Source of the DNA: Ilyonectria destructans
Taxonomy: Eukaryota > Ascomycota > Sordariomycetes > Hypocreales > Nectriaceae
Direction of reading: 5' to 3'
Assembly (NCBI GenBank): GCA_020740775.1
Contig: JAHEWK010000012.1
Location: forward strand, 1-64,000
Length of the DNA stretch: 64,000 nt
Part shown: positions 57,815-64,000 of the stretch, one piece after another
How the letters are laid out: the number at the start of each line of letters is the position of its first letter
Position numbering within the stretch: the first letter of the stretch is position 1
The notes under the pieces: generated by a model
The model's database searches: none
The model's input: the letters and a program-made list of their open reading frames with translations, nothing else
What the model was told of the DNA's origin: nothing
Position numbers and translations under genes: made by a program

Positions 57815-60508
57815 TCAGGTACCCCAGCCTTGTCGTGTACCGACAACAATAAGTGCAATTATAGCACCAAGCATGAGCAGGCCGATGATAGACATGCCAC
57901 GGTTGACATTCCTCCACCACATCGCACTTCGATGCATGTCGTCTTCCACAAGTTGGGTTTGACTGCCGTGGTCGTGTCGCAAGCTCTGTTTAGATTGGCT
58001 GTGTCCATGCTCCGTGTCATTGATTCGAGGTCCCAAGGGAGTGGGGATGGGAATGGTTGCAGCAATCATCCAAGCTGTGAGATCACGTCAGAGAGTGTTC
58101 CAAGGGGTGTGGCATGGTCCCATGCGGGCGTTGAGAAGACTTACCGAAAGGGAATATGAATCCGACGACGAACATGGCAACTTGGGCATTTCGTCTCCCA
58201 GTCAATTCGCTCCTTGCCTCCCAGTCTGCCGACGGGGGCTCCCAAATACTATGCCGAATAGGCCTGCGATCCCGGCCCAAGTGTGGCGACCAGATACTGG
58301 AAGTTTGCTTCTTGAGATTGCGTACAACTGCCAAAACGGGGTGTGGTGGGAGGGTAGTGATGTCCATTGATCCAGCATTCGACGCGCGATGCCCACCATG
58401 GTGTGCTACAGGGTCCCGCGGTCGCCGACGAGGGCTAAAGATGTCCGAAACATGACGGTCTTGGCTTGGGGAGCGGCTAAGACCGCCTGCCTGGCTGTCC
58501 GTAAAGCTGAAATTGGAAAACATAGATTCGGATGAAGGCTTATAAGCCAACCACTTCCGCTCGCCACTGCCATAGTAGACCCTGTTGCCAGTTAGCCATG
58601 TATTATTAACATGTATAGTGGGTTATCTTACTTTGCCCAAGTTGGGACCGCCGCGTTGAAGCTTGCTGTGGATCTGAGACTGCGGTCTGAAGCATAAGTC
58701 GAAAGCATTTTGCCCAGTCGAGTCCGTGAATGACGGTGTCGCAACTCCTCGAGGGGGGCCAGACCATCACCATCCTCATCGTGGTCACGGATGAGGCGGA
58801 TTGTGCCTGAATTAGGGTCGCGGAGCGCGTTTCGGCTGTAGGCCGCTGTCGGCGGTTCCAATGAAGCCCTTCTTGAATGCGATGGTCCGCCAGTGTACTC
58901 TTCTAGGCCAGCCAAAGAAGAGACCATACTCAGAATGTGTTTGCTATGCGTGCTGCTGCGTCTGTCGGCAAACGAAGCAACAGACAGAGCGCGAGATGCG
59001 GGTTCGCTGCCTCCCTCGCTCTCGGAGAGGACAGTTGACAGCTGAGAGCTCCATTGGTGCGGACGAACAGCTGGCTGCGGTTTCGAGTGAACGCCGGTAG
59101 AAGAGCTCCAGTTCGGTCCAACCTGGTGCAACATGGTCGCAGGGCCTACAAATAAGGCTCGCGTAGCCTCCTGGGTCATGATGGTGGAAATGGAAGTCAA
59201 CGACCCCGTACGAACGGAGTCGTGGGAACGGGTCTTTGCCAAACCAAAACTCTCCCAGGACCGCTTCTTATTCGGTCGCAGAGGAGCAACAATGAGACTC
59301 TCTTGAGAGAATTCGGGGTTCAGTCGGTTCCTGACAGCTACAACAGATGATGCGGAAGAAGGTCCACCATGAACAACGTAATTGGCCTCGCTCTCGCGGG
59401 TGTGCGGGCGGGTTCGATCATGGACGGAAGGTTCTGTTGAGGAAGGGCCGCCCAGTAGCTCATAGTTCGAACGGATGGATGAGGCAGGCAGGCTGTCCAA
59501 TTCGGCGACGGGCACGGGGGAGCTCTGGCCATAGATCTTGTAGTTGGTCCTATCAGAGAGTGTGGATCTCGACTGAGACGAATGAGTCGACTGGAAGGAC
59601 GGCTTCTCATTGAGCGGCTGGGTTGATGAAACGTCGATCGGATTGGTGAGCTCGATCTCGGGCAGAGATGGCAGGGGTGGTACAGAGGAAGGGGTTGACG
59701 AGAGCTGAGGCTGCTTCTGTTTGAGATCGGGGGTCTTGGGAACCTTCCGAACGCCGCCAATCATACGATAGTTCCAAGGTGACACTCGGGGGCTGGATCG
59801 GACACGCTGAGTGGAGGACGAAACTGGAGACTTGGATGTGACGCTGCGCTCAGTGAGGGGAGTCAATGGCGAACTAGGCCGGTCCTGCTGGTCGTCGCTG
59901 AATGCGCCCATGGACTGGCGGCCATATGAGCTGTTTCGTGTGCTGAAGGAGGGAGGAGGGGACCAAATGGAGTCGGTTCTGGAAGAGGTTGAGAGATCCT
60001 GAGGATGCACGGAGAAGGTCTTGTTGGAATGAACATTGATGATTTTGCGACGTGCAGAAGACGGTCGAGATGAGGACTGAGATGATGGTCGTTGCGATGG
60101 CGAAAGCTCACTAGCGGATTGAAAAGAGTCATCAGGAGCGGTGGTGTCGACGTCGTCGGCATCGGTCAACGGGCGCCAAGGAGAGCTCGATTCGGGAGTT
60201 GCGAGTCTCGAGGCACGTCTCGAGTCTGGGGTACCAACAGGGCGGATTTTGGTCCAAACCATGGGTGACGGAGACTCCTCGTAGTAGAAACTAGATGGGG
60301 CTAGGGGAGAAGAACACCTGGGCCAAGGTTGCGTATCGGTCTCGGTGCTTGCATCCGCGTAGGAAACGGGGCGGGAAGAGGGGGAGCCATCGGTGTTGAT
60401 TCGGGGCGGACTATAAGGAACGAGCCGGATCCCGAGGCGATTATTCTCAGAGTCGGTGCGCTCGTGAAGTGGCCGTCGCGGCGGAGTGCAAGACGGCGAA
60501 GCCGACAT
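57815..60508 (-). CDS. Serine-rich protein with two C-terminal membrane spans
   Basis: Three exons (60508-58632, 58581-58145, 58074-57815) encode 857 residues. The first ~620 are disordered and Ser/Pro/Arg-rich, with many SPxR/RSxS sites that suit phosphorylation. Short repeated blocks recur (NYKIYGQSS, NYELLGGPS, NYVVHGGPS at about 325-400). The C-terminus is conserved-looking: RRNAQVAMFVVGFIFPF then AWMIAATIPIPTP (span 1, near 761-780), and WWRNVNRGMS before GLLMLGAIIALIVVG (span 2, near 831-851). I do not know a function. The architecture resembles uncharacterised serine-rich proteins found across Pezizomycotina. The intron joins are supported by frame continuity; the 50-nt first intron is at the short end. 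Confidence 0.8.
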
Positions 60509-63500
60509 GCTCTACGCCTGGGCGGCAGTGGCCGAACTAACCATGCCCTGGGAAAGCGATGAATGAATTGGCGGACGGTGCCCGGAAGGGACGAATCGAT
60601 ATCGACGGCGACAACGGTAGTGGTCGGGGGCCGGAAGAGTGGGTCGGAGGTTCGGAGGTTGATGGGATCACGGGCCCTGGCGAGTGCAGTCGATTAATGA
60701 GGAGCGACGACTATTAAGCGCGAGGACGACGAGGGTGCATTAAGTCGAGGCGCGGCGGTAGCAAGGTCTTTATGGAGACAAGAATGAAGAATAAAAAATA
60801 GAAGAGCCGCGCGGGTAAGAGAAGTGGGAATTGGGAACAGCAGAGCAAGAGAAGTGAAGCTGATCCTAGGACAAGGGACTGGCGGAGACGGCGATACAGG
60901 AACAGATGGAGAGAGAACCGTGGGTACTGTGCCTGAGAAAGCGCCGGAAAGGGAAGAAGCACCAGGAACCAGGAACCAGGAACCAGGAATAGGAAAAGTA
61001 GAAGCAAAGCAAGAAGCAGAAGGGGCAGAAGCAATGATCGTGAGAGAACGAGCGCGTGGGTGAGAGAGCGACTGGCCGACAATGGCTGGATTATAGCGAA
61101 CGAGCAAACGAGCGAACGAGCGACGAGTGACGAGTGACGGAGGGAGTGTGAGAGAAGGAGAGAAAGATCCACGGGATGGGATCATGGGGGAAGGAAGGGG
61201 CGGGTACGTAGCTTCAAGAGGGAAAAAGAGCAAGGCCGCCTCCTCATCGACCATCAGACTGCATGCTGCGTACTTGCTGCGACCGGCGGCCCAGGAGGGA
61301 TGGGACCCTACCCTCCAGGAAGGTACTAAGTGCAGTAGCTCGGTAGGTTCCTTCCAGCCACTTCGTCCTGCCTCTCGTCCTGCCACCTCTGCTCTCGACA
61401 TTGTACTTCCCCTTACAGGCCCTTTCGAAAAGTCTCCAAAGCGTGGGTTTGGTACGGAGCACAGGCCGTACCGTACGTAGTCGGTAACTCTCCACCCTTC
61501 CCCCGGGGACGCGCCCCATCTACAGCAAGCGATAGACACTTCTATTGGTCGGTGACGCGGTGGGTTGCAGACCCAGAAATGGACGTGAACCAGTGCTGTA
61601 GCGCCATTGAGGCTACTCTGCAGCTAACGGGATATTACCTGACGCAGCAGGGTTTCTCCTGCAGGACCGCGTCCACCGGATGGACGAGGTCACCATGTCA
61701 CCGACACCGACACGCGGGAGACACGGGTTGACGGGGACGTTAGACCGGGGGTTTAGCTGATAATGGCCCCAAGGGGCTTCGCTTGAAGGGGGGGTGGATG
61801 GGACGAAAGGAATGCGGGCAAAAAAAAAAAGGAGGAGAGGCGAATGACAATTGAAGAGATAAAACCTGTCCGGAGTGGACGAATGGGCGACTGCTCTGTC
61901 ATCCACCGAGATATTGTAACCCCAAGAAACTGCCCCAATCACAGTACTAACACGGGCAGGCCAGGGAAACCAAAAGGTGTGGTACAGTGGTGTAGTATTT
62001 TTTTTCTTCCTTTGGGCGTGGGCAGCTGGGACTGGTGAGATTGTGGGGTTTAACTGGCCGGGACAAGGATAAGAGAGGTTGGCAACTTGTGGGATCGAGT
62101 GTGGATGATTGGGCCGAGGTGGTTTAACTGGCCATGATAGGGACGCTGGCCGGTTTGGTGGCGAGGGTGACGTTGGTAATTCTTCCGGGTTATTGTGAGC
62201 CACCCTCTGGACGTCTAGTCCTCCCCACCGTACAGAAGGCAAGCTTGTCGTAAGACAGATGGGCCACTTGTGCGCACTTCGGAGTGAAAGCCAGAAGATG
62301 CGCGCTAGCATCGAAAGCGCGGCTTACAGTGCACTCACCCGACAGTACCCCATCATTTGATCAGCGGCCCAGCAGGGACAAAGCTCCAATAGTCGGACCT
62401 AAGGCCACAATCTGTCCACACACCACAGACAGGTGGCAAGTCATCAATGGTGCAGCGAAGGAAACATGATGAAGCCACGGCCCGCTCGTAACGAAATGCT
62501 TCCATGCCACTACTGTAATTTCAACTACCGCCATCCAGTCCATCTCGTCATCGGCCAGGGGGTAATGCGAGGATTCAGAAATAGAAGCATTCCTCAACCA
62601 GACCATGGGCGCGTCGGAGCCGGCCTCTTGGGCGCTTCTTCTCTCTGCCACATCCTCCCTTCTGCGAAGCGCCGTTGCACCAAAAGGTTGGTGATACCAA
62701 GTCCAAGTCCTGTGGGTTTAGCGCAGTCGCCAGATGGTAGGTCCCTTGCACGACACGGCTACTCATGTCTCGGCGCCTGTTCCATCAACCTGCTACATAC
62801 ATAGTGGACTGCACGTCGCGGCGCCTCTCGAAACACGACCCGGCCTGTATGTAATGAGAGCGACCTGCAGATGCCGCCTAACGGCCACTGCCCAGCAGCG
62901 TTTGCACACTCCCCGCTCCAATGCATCCGGTTCGTTTCACCAGAGCTCAGTGTCGGTCCGCTGAGAAGCGACGGCGACTCGTGGCCGTTTGACTATCGTT
63001 CTCGCCCGGCTCTGAACGAAGACGCCGCCAAAGCCGCAAACTCAAAGCCTAATAGGCACTTCGTACTTTGTAGGCGCGCGCGCAATCTAACAATAGGCCG
63101 CTGCAGCGCTGTCCCGCACATAGTCATCCACTACTTTATGTAGTGCGTGTTATTACTAGTGACGTGTCAAGCTCGTGTCAAGCCCGCGTCCCATCCAGCG
63201 CCCAGAACCAAGAGCCCAGAGGGCCGGATGTACAGCTCTATCGAAACTCGGCGTCTCCAACCGCCCGCACTGAGCTCTTACTACTGTACGTAGCACGTCT
63301 GGTCTTCGGGGAAAAGGGCATGTGCCGGCATGGAACATTTTTCTCCAAGGGACTGTCAATCACGGCCGCGATTATGAGTTGGGCAATTGTCTCGTTCTCC
63401 TCGTCTAGGGCCCAGTGTTGAACAACAAGAAAGTGAAGAGGGAGAGATTTAAAACAAAGATAATTGATATCGACCACAAGCCTGAATGGGATGCTTCATC

Positions 63501-63584
63501 TCCGGGTGGGAGAGATAAGGTAAAATCTGTATGATGCGAGGTCAGTCGTGGTGGGTTACATTTGCCTCTTACCATCCAATTACC
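60509..63584. other. 3-kb intergenic region, low-complexity 5' end
   Basis: Upstream of the serine-rich gene the sequence is low-complexity, with a 7-bp repeat (60961-60988) and a degenerate GAACGAGC repeat (61096-61140). Long open frames here (60694-61539 and 61613-62311, minus strand) look compositional. No gene, RNA or transposon was recognised from 61,540 to 63,580. Confidence 0.5.
60961..60988 (+). repeat. 7-bp tandem repeat ACCAGGA x4
   Basis: Four perfect units, in the upstream region of the serine-rich gene. Confidence 0.9.
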
Positions 63585-63896
63585 CTAAAGTGAACATGCT
63601 CGACGTCGTCCGTATCGGCAAAAATGGGTTCCGTCGCCACAACTGTTTGAGACAGGTCGTTAGTGGTGTCAAATCCAATACAACCTCCCTTTCTCGCAGT
63701 CCCAACTTGATGTTGCGCCAGTATCTAAGGTAGTGTGTCTCATGGTTCTTAGGCGTTTGGCTTGCTGAGCCATCGAGCTAACTAATGCAGGTACGGCGCT
63801 CACCGGAGGGCTTCGGATTCGGGGCGCGTCGGTCGACTTTTAGATCATGACATAGGGCATGTAAACGATCCAGCACCGTCTGGAACCCCAATGGAT
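63585..63896 (-). CDS. 3' end of a hypothetical Cys-rich protein gene (partial)
   Basis: Three putative exons (63896-63804, 63724-63685, 63642-63585) splice in frame to a stop at 63585-63587, giving 62 residues. The preceding exon must lie at or beyond the right edge. The peptide reads DPLGFQTVLDRLHALCHDLK, then VDRRAPNPKPSDTGATSSW and a Cys-rich end with SCGDGTHFCRYGRRRACSL. Splice sites are canonical (GTGAGC/TTAG, GTTGTA/ACAG), though the second donor is weak. I do not recognise the family. Without the last intron the frame stops after GRLYWI. Confidence 0.4.
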
Positions 63897-64000
63897 CTGC
63901 ACACAATTATTAAGTAAGGGATGGCCTCGAGAGATTTTCCCTAGGTAGACTAGCATCACGTCTGCGACCGATGTGAGCGGCGATGCAGGGCGTTGACTAG

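Noticed and set aside
60694..61539. 281-codon minus-strand frame
   Set aside because: Leu/Ser/Pro low-complexity translation of a pyrimidine-rich 5' region. No domain, and no good start context.
61613..62311. 232-codon minus-strand frame starting with ATG
   Set aside because: No recognisable domain or helix pattern, Pro/Ser-rich, and includes translated homopolymer tracts. Kept as intergenic.

Overview
The window is nuclear DNA of a filamentous ascomycete (Pezizomycotina, most like Sordariomycetes/Hypocreales). Evidence: short introns (about 50-130 nt) with CTAAC/CTGAC branch sites, a dense set of conserved fungal housekeeping genes, TACCTAGGTA-type promoter repeats, and a very AT-rich block whose repeats differ almost only by transitions, as expected from repeat-induced point mutation (RIP). 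No order-level assignment is proven.

Left third (1 to about 19,880): a gene-free AT-rich block of nested, RIP-decayed transposons. The best preserved is a full-length Ty3/Gypsy LTR retrotransposon on the minus strand (8516-15825; two 226-bp LTRs, 5-bp target duplication ATAAT). Around it lie a truncated second copy of its integrase-RT region carrying a nested solo LTR (2564-2789), two LTR fragments, a ~1-kb repeat family with internal minisatellites, a 216-bp MITE-like element with a perfect 9-bp target duplication (704-919), and a GC-normal island (about 7357-7905) with an open frame and a long palindrome. The switch to normal coding DNA near 19,880 is abrupt.

Right two thirds (about 19,900-64,000): seventeen recognisable genes plus one partial gene at the right edge, with exon structures worked out by splicing in frame. 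In order: SLP1-like SUN protein (+), Mei2-like RNA-binding protein (-), exocyst SEC15 (+), CCAAT-binding HAP5 (-), FCF2 rRNA processing (+), mitoribosomal uS10m/RSM10 (+), mitochondrial TrpRS (+), importin-13/Kap122-type karyopherin (-), Xaa-Pro aminopeptidase P (+), FUN14 family (-), centromeric histone H3/CENP-A (-), Derlin (+), acireductone dioxygenase (+), a short-chain dehydrogenase (+), GDP-mannose transporter VRG4 (+), MBOAT lysophospholipid acyltransferase ALE1 (+), and a serine-rich protein with two C-terminal membrane segments (-). They do not form one pathway. Secretory-route functions recur (SEC15, Derlin, VRG4, ALE1, SLP1), as do mitochondrial ones (RSM10, TrpRS, FUN14, possibly one form of aminopeptidase P).

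Points worth a second look: the nested transposon archaeology, the MITE and GC island that escaped RIP, an unusually short-tailed CENP-A, two in-frame starts in aminopeptidase P that would give mitochondrial and cytosolic forms, a 14-nt micro-exon in HAP5, and a Mei2-like RRM split into tiny exons. No tRNA, rRNA or CRISPR array was seen.
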